Shown here in pieces: positions 1 to 6,086 of a stretch of 7,585 nucleotides of DNA. A program made the translations under genes and the position numbers. Source of the stretch: Deltaproteobacteria bacterium (GTDB lineage Bacteria > Myxococcota_A > Polyangia > Haliangiales > Haliangiaceae); the NCBI GenBank assembly GCA_013696695.1, contig JACCYD010001271.1, forward strand, positions 1 to 7,585, written 5' to 3'. The number at the start of each line of letters is the position of its first letter. The first letter of the stretch is position 1. Under the pieces are notes generated by a model that worked only from the letters and a program-made list of their open reading frames with translations, did not search any database and had not been told where the DNA came from.

Positions 1-857
1 ACCTCGGGATCCGCGGCGTGTGCGCGAGAGCCATTGTGGCAGGCCTCGCACCCGATGCCGAGCTCGACGAGCTTGCCGCCGTCGAGCTTGTCCTGCGTGG
101 CGGCCGCAGCTTCCTTGATCAGCGCGCGTGCCCCGGAGCCCGTCGGTTCGAGGCCGAGGAACGCGATCTCGCTGCGCAGCGCCGACGACAGGCCATCGTC
201 GTCGCGCATCCGCGCGGTCCACGCGAGCTGCTTCGGGATCGTGCGATCCGAGAGCTTGCCCTGATAGCCCGGCAGGTCGGGGCCATAGAGATCGTCGTAG
301 AGGTTGGTCGCGAGCGGCAGCGTGTTGTGGCACGCGATGCACTCCTGCGACCACACCGCGCGCACCGACATCTCGGGCCGCTCCTTGACCATCACCGAGT
401 AGCCCTTGTAGCGCCACGACTTGGTCGCGAACACGTAGGTCGCCGGCAGCACGACCTCGCGCTCGCCCGGAGCCGAGGTGCCGACGAAGTCTTCGCGATA
501 TCTGCCGCCGACCACCTTCGTGATCCGATACCGCTCGTTGCTCTTCGGCGTGACCACGCGCATGTAGCGCACGCCGTTGTCGGTCTCCATCGTCGCCGTC
601 GAATCTCCGACGGTGAACGTCGTGCCGTCGAACGGCGCGCGGATCGAAGCGGTGGCCGCATCGCGCGTCATGTTGCGCATCGGCGACGCTGCCCACGCCT
701 TGTAGATCTCGGCGTGGCAATCGGCGCACTTCTCCGAGCCGGCGTAGTCGCTGCGGAGGACGTTGCTCGTTACCACGCGATTGGCGCCGGAGCTGGAGCT
801 CGGCGCCGCGGGCTTACTACCGCAGGCAGCCAGCAGGACGAGGAGCACCACGCGCAC
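1..857 (-). CDS. multihaem cytochrome c lipoprotein (3' end beyond the window)
   Basis: The minus-strand frame is open from a GTG at 857 to the left edge (285 complete codons). A stop codon lies three codons upstream of the GTG, so the start must be about here. The protein opens with a lipoprotein signal (hydrophobic run, lipobox LLAAC, Cys12, then Gly-Ser) and a Ser/Pro-rich spacer. Three CxxCH haem c motifs follow: C44-A-D-C-H48, C173-I-A-C-H177 and C270-E-A-C-H274; more may lie beyond the edge. The contexts (YAGSEKCADCH followed by an IYKAW-like segment, and GIGCEACHNGSRAH) resemble multihaem cytochromes of the c554 / hydroxylamine-oxidoreductase-related group. This implies a periplasmic, membrane-anchored electron carrier or oxidoreductase. 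Substrate and partner cannot be told. It lies just behind the glutathione transferase gene on the same strand, probably co-transcribed. The family call is firm; the subfamily is from memory. Confidence 0.88.
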   Translation of the reverse strand, partial: MRVVLLVLLAACGSKPAAPSSSSGANRVVTSNVLRSDYAGSEKCADCHAEIYKAWAASPMRNMTRDAATASIRAPFDGTTFTVGDSTATMETDNGVRYMRVVTPKSNERYRITKVVGGRYREDFVGTSAPGEREVVLPATYVFATKSWRYKGYSVMVKERPEMSVRAVWSQECIACHNTLPLATNLYDDLYGPDLPGYQGKLSDRTIPKQLAWTARMRDDDGLSSALRSEIAFLGLEPTGSGARALIKEAAAATQDKLDGGKLVELGIGCEACHNGSRAHAADPE

Positions 858-878
858 GCGCGGAGCTTACTTCATCCC

Positions 879-1508
879 CTACGCGCTGCGCCGGAACCGA
901 TGCCGGATGGCCAGCCCTTCTTCGTCGAGGGCCTGGATCACCGAGGGCCGCTGCAGCACGCGGTCCTCGTAGTCTGCGAGGTTCGGCCACAGCAGGAGAT
1001 CGATATCCTGCTGATCGCTCCACCGCAGCAGCGTGAACAGATACGCGTCGGCGATGGTGAACGTCTCGCCCGTCAGGAACGCGCGATCTGAAAGCTCGTC
1101 CTGCAGGTAGTTGTAGCGCTCGGCGATCCGGCCCCGGACCTTCGAGTTGTACGACTCGGGTGCGTCGCGCTTGAACAGCGGGCCGAATTGCTTGTGAATC
1201 TCCGTCGACAGGAACGACAGCAGCTCCTGCAAGCGATAGCGCGCGAACGTCCCTGGCGGTGGGACGAGCCGCGAGTTGGGCTCGAGATCGGCGACGTACT
1301 GGAGGACCACGCTGGCCTCCGTCAGTCGCTCGGAGCCTAGCTCGAGCACGGGCACGTAGCCCTTCGGGTTGATCGCGTAGAAATCGGCACCACTGGCTGT
1401 GCGGTGGGTCTTCAGATCGACGCGCTCGAGATCGAATCGGCGATGCGTCTCGAGCAGCACGATGTGCACCGCAAGCGAACATGCACCGGGTGAGTAGTAG
1501 AGCTTCAT
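879..1508 (-). CDS. gstA: glutathione S-transferase, beta class (GstA-like)
   Basis: A 209-residue cytosolic protein with the full bacterial GST layout. The N-terminal thioredoxin-fold domain (about 1-80) starts MKLYYSPGAC, with the beta-class Cys10 that contacts glutathione. It has the cis-proline in GYVPVL (Pro53) and the gamma-glutamyl-binding stretch LTEAS (64-66). The helical C-terminal domain has the conserved TEIHK segment (His105, Lys106), the N-cap motif TIADAY (151-156) and LRW, all close to E. coli GstA. Likely role: glutathione conjugation or glutathione-dependent peroxidase/disulfide chemistry with electrophiles. The ATG at 1508 is chosen over a GTG five codons upstream because GGAGG sits 4 nt before it and the family begins at MKL. 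The stop is 21 bp before the cytochrome gene, suggesting an operon. The upstream gene diverges. No truncation or missing key residue is seen. Confidence 0.93.
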   Translation of the reverse strand: MKLYYSPGACSLAVHIVLLETHRRFDLERVDLKTHRTASGADFYAINPKGYVPVLELGSERLTEASVVLQYVADLEPNSRLVPPPGTFARYRLQELLSFLSTEIHKQFGPLFKRDAPESYNSKVRGRIAERYNYLQDELSDRAFLTGETFTIADAYLFTLLRWSDQQDIDLLLWPNLADYEDRVLQRPSVIQALDEEGLAIRHRFRRSA

Positions 1509-1585
1509 GGTGCCTCCGGCCACGAACCACGCATCGCTCGTGCCAGTGCTCGACTGCGGAAGCGCTCTCGGTCACACTCTGAGGC
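1509..1585. promoter_or_regulatory. divergent spacer between GST and selenoprotein genes
   Basis: These 77 bp separate two genes transcribed away from each other, so they should hold the promoters of both. I see no convincing -35/-10 pair and no clear operator palindrome. On the plus side GAGG (1581-1584) is only 1 nt from the GTG at 1586, too close for a typical Shine-Dalgarno site. The selenoprotein mRNA may therefore be leaderless or weakly initiated. Confidence 0.4.
1513..1517 (-). promoter_or_regulatory. ribosome binding site of the GST gene
   Basis: GGAGG on the minus strand, 4 nt before the ATG at 1508. It decides the start: the in-frame GTG at 1523 lies upstream of this site and has no comparable site of its own. 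Confidence 0.75.
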
Positions 1586-2248
1586 GTGACTCGAACGCTC
1601 GTCGTTGTTGCGCTGGCGCTGCTGTTCTCGGGTTGCGGCTCCAAGCCGGATCATCCACCGGCGCAGATCGTCGATTTGACGAGCTCGACGGCAGAGCTGC
1701 TGCGCGATTTCGACGCGCACAGCAGTGAGCCTCGGTTCGTCACGATCATCGCCCCTAGTTGACGGCCCTGTATCAAGGGGGCCCGTGCGGTCCACACGGT
1801 CATGGTCGAAGCGCTCAAGATCCGGACGTACGTCATCTGGATCCCGATGCTCGATGCCGAGGAGATCTCCGAGGTCCCCTCGGCGAGCCAGAATGTCGGC
1901 GTGTCGCCTCAGTACTTCGATGGCTCGATGAAGATCGGCAACGGGCTCGGCCGTAACGCGGGGCTCGACGAGACCGTGTGGGACGTGTTCTTCTTCTACC
2001 CGCCCGGCGTCAAATCGAACGAGAACGGTCTGCCGTTCCCCGAGCACGGCATCGCGCAGCAGGGCGGTGTCGTGGTGGCCACGCCCGGCACGCTTCCGCC
2101 GCTGCCCGATCAATCGCGGATGCCGCGCGAGCTCCGCGGCAAGGTCATCGTGGTCGGCGATCAGAAGAACATCGAGGAGCTGCTTCGGAAGGCCGCCGAC
2201 GCATTTCTCGCGCAGCAACCGAGCGGGACTAAGAAAACTCTGCCGTGA
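1586..2248 (+). CDS. thioredoxin-like lipoprotein selenoprotein (in-frame UGA = Sec59)
   Basis: Read from GTG 1586, the frame is open for 58 codons, meets one TGA (1760-1762), then stays open for 161 more codons to TGA 2246-2248, giving 220 residues with selenocysteine at 59. An in-frame stop two codons before the GTG fixes the start. Residues 1-17 are a lipoprotein signal (lipobox FSGC, Cys17, then Gly-Ser). The TGA follows a predicted beta strand (FVTIIAPS) and precedes Arg-Pro-Cys62, so it replaces the first Cys of a thioredoxin CxxC motif (UxxC). Downstream are a helix, a second core strand with WIPML (85-89), and VWDVFFFY from 131. That arrangement recalls a thioredoxin-like family, often unannotated, seen in deltaproteobacteria. 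Likely role: envelope thiol/disulfide or peroxide reduction; substrate unknown. Alternatives are a nonsense mutation, or a shorter protein from ATG 1802, but the latter would lack both the redox motif and the signal peptide. Confidence 0.82.
1760..1762 (+). other. UGA selenocysteine codon (Sec59)
   Basis: TGA in frame with both halves of the thioredoxin-like gene. It occupies the N-terminal active-site position of a C-x-x-C motif (Ser-Sec-Arg-Pro-Cys). Sec at this position is the classic pattern for selenoproteins that have Cys homologues. The SECIS-like hairpin downstream supports recoding. Confidence 0.8.
1763..1801 (+). promoter_or_regulatory. bacterial SECIS-like element
   Basis: Directly after the UGA, the RNA can form a stem CCGUG (1783-1787) / CACGG (1795-1799) with the 7-nt loop CGGUCCA (1788-1794). 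An additional G1781-C1801 pair is possible below a mismatch. The loop begins 25 nt after the UGA, has a G in its first two positions and contains GGU. All three agree with the described bacterial SECIS pattern recognised by SelB. A competing hairpin GGCCC (1764-1768) / GGGCC (1779-1783) overlaps it, so the true fold needs checking. The element lies inside the coding sequence. Confidence 0.7.
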
Positions 2249-2334
2249 GACCACCGCGCACGCGGCACACAGCAGCCGAGCGCATCCGCGTCGACGATCT
2301 ACCTCGCGTCGACGCAATTCGTGGTGGTTGGTCG

Positions 2335-2350
2335 TGGCACACCGATCGCA
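2335..2350 (+). promoter_or_regulatory. possible sigma-54 (-24/-12) promoter
   Basis: TGGCAC, five bases, then TCGCA: the GG and GC dinucleotides have the correct spacing, with one mismatch to the TTGC box. It points towards the trehalose gene, but that start is about 300 bp away. A chance match is quite possible. Confidence 0.22.
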
Positions 2351-2641
2351 CAACCTGAATTCGGCACGAGCAGGCATCGACGAACGACGGAACATCGACC
2401 GGAGTACGTCGGACGCGGAAGCTACTAGGTTCCGACCGCGACGCTACATTCACGATGGCGAGGTCACGTGGATTGCAGCACACCTCTCGTGCCATTTATT
2501 TCTCGACGTCGCGCCGACGACTCTTACAGACCCCTCTCTGAGGGTGACAAAGAATGTCGGCGCGGCGTCGTATTTGTTTCGGCCGCGGGAGACCAACGTG
2601 AGGGCCAGCTCCCGTGTACGGTCACCTGTCTCGACCGTCCT

Positions 2642-2648
2642 AAGGTGG
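2642..2648 (+). promoter_or_regulatory. ribosome binding site of the trehalose gene
   Basis: AAGGTGG, one mismatch from AAGGAGG, ends 4 nt before the GTG at 2653. An in-frame TAA at 2641-2643 excludes any earlier start, so this site and the GTG fix the N-terminus. Confidence 0.65.
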
Positions 2649-2652
2649 CCCA

Positions 2653-4848
2653 GTGCCCTGGCAGCAACTCGTCACGGCACCCCACGTCCTCGCGGTCATC
2701 GATCTCGATGGCACGTTGATCCCGTTCGCGCCGACGCCGCAGGAAGCGCGCGTCGATAGCGACACCGCCGCGCTGCTCGCGGAGCTGATGGCGGTCCCCG
2801 GCGTCACCGTCGGGATCTCGACTGGGCGCCAGCGCGAGCTGGTCGTCGAGCTCGAGCAGCTGTTTCCTGCCCTCCCGATCGCAGCCGAGCACGGCGTGTG
2901 GCGGCGCTCCGAGGGCATGTGGTCCGCGGCGCTCGCCGCGATCCCGCAGCTCGACGAGATCGAAGCTTCCTTGCGCGCGCTCGCGGCGAAACATCCCGGC
3001 GCGCTGGTCGAGCGCAAGTCGTGCTCGGTGTGCCTGCACTGGCGGCGGGTCGATGCCGCACACCACGATCTGATCACGGTGGCCGCCGAGGTCATCGTCG
3101 ACGAGTGGCTCGAGACGCATCAGCAACTCGAGCGCTTGCCGGTGATCGAAGCACTCGAGGTGCGTCACCGCGCAGCCCACAAGGGCGGTGCGTTGTCGTG
3201 GCTACGCTCGATCGCGCCGCCTGGCGCCTGCGTGCTCGCGATCGGCGACGACATCACCGACGAGGACATGTTCGTCAGCTTGCGCGAAGGCGAAGTCGGC
3301 ATCCTGGTCGCCGAGCACGCGCGTCGCACGCAAGCGCAGTTCCGGCTGCCGGGTCCGCCCGCGGTGCATCGCTTCCTGCGCTGGCTGATCGATGCGCGCA
3401 ACAGTCAGCCCCTGCTCGGCGCATCTGGGCCCACCGAGATCGAGCCCGCACGCGTGGCGCGCAAGAGGAGCGTCGAGGCGCGGCTCGTCGTCGCCTCGAA
3501 TCGCCTGCCTGCGGCGCCGGCGCCGGGTCCGCAACGCCAGCGCGAGGTTGGCGGCCTGGTCTCGGCGTTGATGCCAGTGCTCGCCGAGACCAGCGGCATC
3601 TGGCTCGGGTGGAGTGGCGCCGAGCGCGATCCAGGCCTGCGATTGCGCGTCGAGGACAGCGATCCCTCGACCGGTACGCCAGCCTTCACGCGCGCGCAGT
3701 TCGATTATCCGCCGACCTGGCGCGAGCGGTTCTACGCGGGGTTCTGCAATCAGGCGCTGTGGCCGCTGCTCCACGGCTTCACCACGCGCGTCCGCTATCA
3801 CGACGACGAGTGGAACTGCTACGCCGACGCGAATCACGCCTACGCGAGGCTGATCGGCGAGGCGGGCGGGCGCTCCGCAGATGTCTGGATCCAGGACTTC
3901 CACCTGATGCTCGTCGGTCGCGAGTTGCGCCGCGCCAACCACACCGGGCGGATCGGGTTCTACCTTCACGTGCCGTGGCCGCCGCTCGACATCTGGGAGA
4001 CGTTGCCGTGGGCGGCCGAAGCCATCGCGGCGGTGCTCGACCACGATCTCGTCGGCGTGCAGTCGAAGCGCTGGGCCGACAACATGATCGCGAGTGCGCG
4101 CGGCTTGCTCGGCGCCGAAGGCGAAGGTCGAGCGCGCGATCGCGTGCGGGTGATCCCGGTCGGCATCGATCCGGAACGGTTCGCGGAGTCTTCGCTGTCG
4201 GGACCGACTGGCGGCGAGCTCGGTTCCTTCGAGGCGATGCTCGGTGGTCGCCAGCTGATCCTCGGCGTCGATCGCCTCGACTACTCGAAGGGCATCCCCG
4301 AGCGCCTCGAGGCGTTCGCGCGGTTGCTCGAGCAATTTCCCGAGTGGCGCGGAAAGGTGTCGTTCGTCCAGGTCTCGGTGCCGACGCGCTCGGAGGTCCC
4401 CGAATACGCCGAGCTACGCTCGCGCGTCGAGGCGCTGGTCGGCCGGATCAACGGTGCGTACGGCGAGGCCGACTGGACGCCGGTGCGCTACCTGTATCGC
4501 AGCTACGATCAGGCCACGCTCGCGCGCCTCTATCGCCTCGCGGCGGTCTGCCTCGTGACGCCGCTGTGCGACGGCATGAACCTCGTCGCCAAGGAGTACG
4601 TCGCGTCGCAGGATCCCGAGAATCCGGGCGTGCTCGTGCTCTCGAAGTTCTGTGGCGCCGCCGAGCGGATGACGCTCGCGCAGCTGGTCAACCCGTATCA
4701 CGCGGATGGCGTGGCCGCCGAGCTCGACGCGGCGCTCAGGATGTCGCGCGAGGATCGAATCCCGCCCCATCGCGCGCTGCGCACCGTCGTGTGGACGGAC
4801 ACGGCGAGTGCGTGGGCGAAGTCGTTCCTCGACGCGCTGCGCGCGTGA
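2653..4848 (+). CDS. otsBA: bifunctional trehalose-6-phosphate phosphatase / trehalose-6-phosphate synthase (TPP-TPS fusion)
   Basis: A 731-residue cytosolic fusion. Residues about 1-250 are an OtsB-type HAD phosphatase: DLDGTL (nucleophile Asp17, Asp19), STGR (56-59), AEHG (78-81), HKGG with Lys177, and GDDITDEDMF from 198. After a linker (about 250-276), residues 277-731 are an OtsA-type GT20 synthase: SNRLP (282-286), VGG (299-301), Tyr361 and Trp370 spaced as in E. coli OtsA, QDFH (Asp415), LHVPWP (His439), DRLDYSKG (Arg541, Lys546) and DGMNLVAKE (640-648). All expected catalytic residues seem present in both halves. It should make trehalose-6-phosphate from NDP-glucose and glucose-6-phosphate and dephosphorylate it to trehalose. 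The order is reversed relative to the common synthase-phosphatase fusions. The usual Arg before DGMN is Cys639. It is monocistronic and convergent with the next gene. Confidence 0.95.
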   Translation: MPWQQLVTAPHVLAVIDLDGTLIPFAPTPQEARVDSDTAALLAELMAVPGVTVGISTGRQRELVVELEQLFPALPIAAEHGVWRRSEGMWSAALAAIPQLDEIEASLRALAAKHPGALVERKSCSVCLHWRRVDAAHHDLITVAAEVIVDEWLETHQQLERLPVIEALEVRHRAAHKGGALSWLRSIAPPGACVLAIGDDITDEDMFVSLREGEVGILVAEHARRTQAQFRLPGPPAVHRFLRWLIDARNSQPLLGASGPTEIEPARVARKRSVEARLVVASNRLPAAPAPGPQRQREVGGLVSALMPVLAETSGIWLGWSGAERDPGLRLRVEDSDPSTGTPAFTRAQFDYPPTWRERFYAGFCNQALWPLLHGFTTRVRYHDDEWNCYADANHAYARLIGEAGGRSADVWIQDFHLMLVGRELRRANHTGRIGFYLHVPWPPLDIWETLPWAAEAIAAVLDHDLVGVQSKRWADNMIASARGLLGAEGEGRARDRVRVIPVGIDPERFAESSLSGPTGGELGSFEAMLGGRQLILGVDRLDYSKGIPERLEAFARLLEQFPEWRGKVSFVQVSVPTRSEVPEYAELRSRVEALVGRINGAYGEADWTPVRYLYRSYDQATLARLYRLAAVCLVTPLCDGMNLVAKEYVASQDPENPGVLVLSKFCGAAERMTLAQLVNPYHADGVAAELDAALRMSREDRIPPHRALRTVVWTDTASAWAKSFLDALRA

Positions 4849-4855
4849 TCGATCG

Positions 4856-5899
4856 CTACTGCTTCGTGAACGTGTGCGTGAAGTCGAGCGCGCCGGTCGC
4901 GTCGTGGAACTCGCCGGTGAACTTGTCACCGTCGATGTCGACGTACATGAAGCCCGCCTTCGACGCATCTTCGAACAGCGCGGTGTTGCCGCGGTCCCTG
5001 ATCTCGGTGGTCGACGCGCCTGCACCGCTGACGATCATCTTCGTGCCGCACAGCGCCGTCGGCTCGTCGATCCACTGGCGGCTGTGATCGTGACCGGAGA
5101 AGTAGACGTCCGCGAGGCCACACGCGTGACCGTCGAACCAGTCCTTGAGCGCCTCGCCGTTCTGGATCGGCAACGGGTTCGAGATCGGGATGCCGGCGAG
5201 CTCGGGGGCATCGTAATCGCCGGCGTTGCCGTGCGAGCCGTTCGAGCGATACGGGTGGTGACCGGCAAACAACACCCAGTCCTTGCCCGAGACCTCCATC
5301 ATCGCCTGCGGCATCCACTGCGTCTGATCGCCGTAATCGACGTTCTCCCACAGCAGCGCGTTGGTATCGAGCACGACGATGCCGACGTGAGCGAACGAGA
5401 ACGTGTAGTGCGACGACGGCATCGTCCACTTGGTGGAGACCGCCGTGTAATCGACCTCGATCTGGCCCTTGTCGAACTCGTTGCCGATGCCCGGCGCATC
5501 GATGATCAGCCTGCCGCCGTTGTCGTGGTTTCCGAGCGCGACATAGAACGGCAGATCGATGTCGTGATAGGGCTCCTCGAACTTGGTCTGCCACTGCGAG
5601 TCGGTGACGCTGTCGACACCGGCGTCGTAGATGTTGTCGCCGAGCAGCAGCACGAAGTCGCAACCGCGCGCGGCGCACAGATCGCGGATCGCGACTGCGA
5701 CCTGACGCTGGCTGGTGTTGCCCTTGCCGGTGTCGCCCATCGCGATGAACTTCACGCGCTTGGGCGGCGGGGGTGGGTCATCCGGCGGAGTGACGTCGTC
5801 ATCGTCGCCGGGCGGCGTGTCATCGCCACCGCTCGGGTTACCCGCCGCACTGCAGGCGGCCACGCCAAGGAACGCACAAAGCGGTGCCAGCTTCCTCAT
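4856..5899 (-). CDS. metallophosphoesterase lipoprotein, purple/tartrate-resistant acid phosphatase type
   Basis: A 347-residue exported protein. It starts with a lipoprotein signal (lipobox VAAC, Cys16), followed by an Asp/Pro/Gly-rich low-complexity spacer (about 20-46) that tethers the catalytic domain. The domain carries the full two-metal set in order: GDTG (Asp56), GDNIYDAG (Asp88, Tyr91), GNHDN (Asn124, His125), AGHHPY (His214, His215) and GHDH (His270, His272). The GDN-x-Y and GH-x-P forms match the ACP5/TRAP branch of purple acid phosphatases. Likely role: hydrolysis of phosphomonoesters at the cell envelope, perhaps phosphate scavenging; the substrate is unknown. The ATG at 5899 gives the signal peptide; only a weak purine stretch precedes it. 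It ends 7 bp from the convergent trehalose gene, leaving no room for separate terminators. It diverges from the 6087-6671 gene. Confidence 0.92.
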   Translation of the reverse strand: MRKLAPLCAFLGVAACSAAGNPSGGDDTPPGDDDDVTPPDDPPPPPKRVKFIAMGDTGKGNTSQRQVAVAIRDLCAARGCDFVLLLGDNIYDAGVDSVTDSQWQTKFEEPYHDIDLPFYVALGNHDNGGRLIIDAPGIGNEFDKGQIEVDYTAVSTKWTMPSSHYTFSFAHVGIVVLDTNALLWENVDYGDQTQWMPQAMMEVSGKDWVLFAGHHPYRSNGSHGNAGDYDAPELAGIPISNPLPIQNGEALKDWFDGHACGLADVYFSGHDHSRQWIDEPTALCGTKMIVSGAGASTTEIRDRGNTALFEDASKAGFMYVDIDGDKFTGEFHDATGALDFTHTFTKQ

Positions 5900-6002
5900 C
5901 GCCGGGAACCCTACTCCAGGCTCGTTTCCAATAGGGCGACAAACTCGACCACGTCTGCGACAGCGGCCTCGCTCGGCACATGAGTTGCGCCGGCGACAGC
6001 TT

Positions 6003-6019
6003 CCGGCACGCTGTGCCGG
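6003..6019. repeat. perfect 7-bp inverted repeat
   Basis: CCGGCAC, a GCT loop, then GTGCCGG: perfect arms that could be a regulator-binding palindrome or an RNA hairpin. Neither side has a T-run and both neighbouring genes point away, so a terminator role is unlikely. Confidence 0.6.
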
Positions 6020-6064
6020 CGATTCACGCGCAGCACCGTCGGAATTGCGGGGTTAGCGCGGCGC

Positions 6065-6076
6065 GCAGCTTGCTGC
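6065..6076. repeat. GCAGC-TT-GCTGC inverted repeat before the lipoprotein start
   Basis: Perfect 5-bp arms with a 2-bp centre, ending 10 bp before the GTG at 6087, where a ribosome binding site would be expected. No Shine-Dalgarno sequence is visible there. It could be an operator or could affect translation of the lipoprotein; a chance match in GC-rich DNA is also possible. Confidence 0.4.
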
Positions 6077-6086
6077 CTGACCCGCC

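Larger units (their letters stand above)
2249..2652. other. 404-bp region without a convincing gene, upstream of the trehalose gene
   Basis: No frame here shows protein-like composition, and the ORFs crossing it are low-complexity Arg/Ser-rich shadows. It is somewhat richer in A+T than the genes, especially about 2440-2600. A CCGC/GCGG inverted repeat (2254-2265) follows the selenoprotein stop but has no T-run, so it is at best a weak terminator. GCGTCGACG occurs twice (2288-2296 and 2306-2314). TGGCAC-N5-TCGCA at 2335-2350 resembles a sigma-54 promoter with one mismatch. A small CCCTC/GAGGG hairpin lies at 2532-2544. The region presumably holds the promoter of the trehalose gene. Confidence 0.5.
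5900..6086. promoter_or_regulatory. divergent spacer between phosphatase and Gly-rich lipoprotein genes
   Basis: 187 bp between two outward-facing genes, so it should hold both promoters. The main visible structures are two inverted repeats (6003-6019 and 6065-6076), listed separately. No clear sigma-70 boxes are visible. A 41-codon minus-strand ORF (5911-6036) ending 11 bp before the phosphatase start has less GC-biased third positions than the genes and is not called. Confidence 0.4.

Noticed and set aside
18..1091. 357-codon plus-strand ORF over the cytochrome and GST genes
   Set aside because: Its product is low-complexity Arg/Ala/His-rich. The minus strand encodes three CxxCH motifs and a complete GST in the same place.
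1586..2248. Reading the TGA at 1760 as a nonsense mutation (pseudogene) or as a boundary between two genes
   Set aside because: The TGA falls exactly on the redox Cys position, a SECIS-like hairpin follows at the right distance, and both halves are otherwise intact without frameshift. Not fully excluded without checking for Sec machinery.
1505..2395. 296-codon minus-strand ORF opposite the selenoprotein gene
   Set aside because: Arg/Asp-rich shadow with no recognisable domain. It is long only because the complementary strand of a GC-rich gene lacks stops. The plus strand has a signal peptide, redox motif and thioredoxin-like pattern.
2473..2502. TTGCAG...TATTTC as a sigma-70 promoter for the trehalose gene
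   Set aside because: The -10 match is poor, and such pairs occur by chance in this slightly A+T-richer stretch.
4841..4866. GATCGATCG palindrome between the convergent trehalose and phosphatase genes as a terminator
   Set aside because: Short, with no T-run and overlapping both stop regions; probably just a sequence palindrome.
2898..5087. 729-codon plus-strand ORF over the trehalose gene
   Set aside because: An alternative-frame, Arg-rich shadow; the true frame carries all TPP and TPS catalytic motifs.
4706..5983. 425-codon plus-strand ORF over the phosphatase gene
   Set aside because: Antisense shadow rich in Arg/Val/Asp; the minus strand encodes all metallophosphoesterase motifs.
5911..6036. 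41-codon minus-strand ORF just before the phosphatase start
   Set aside because: Third-position GC is lower than in the genes, there is no ribosome binding site, and it overlaps the inverted repeat at 6003-6019. The peptide looks moderately plausible but there is too little to support it.
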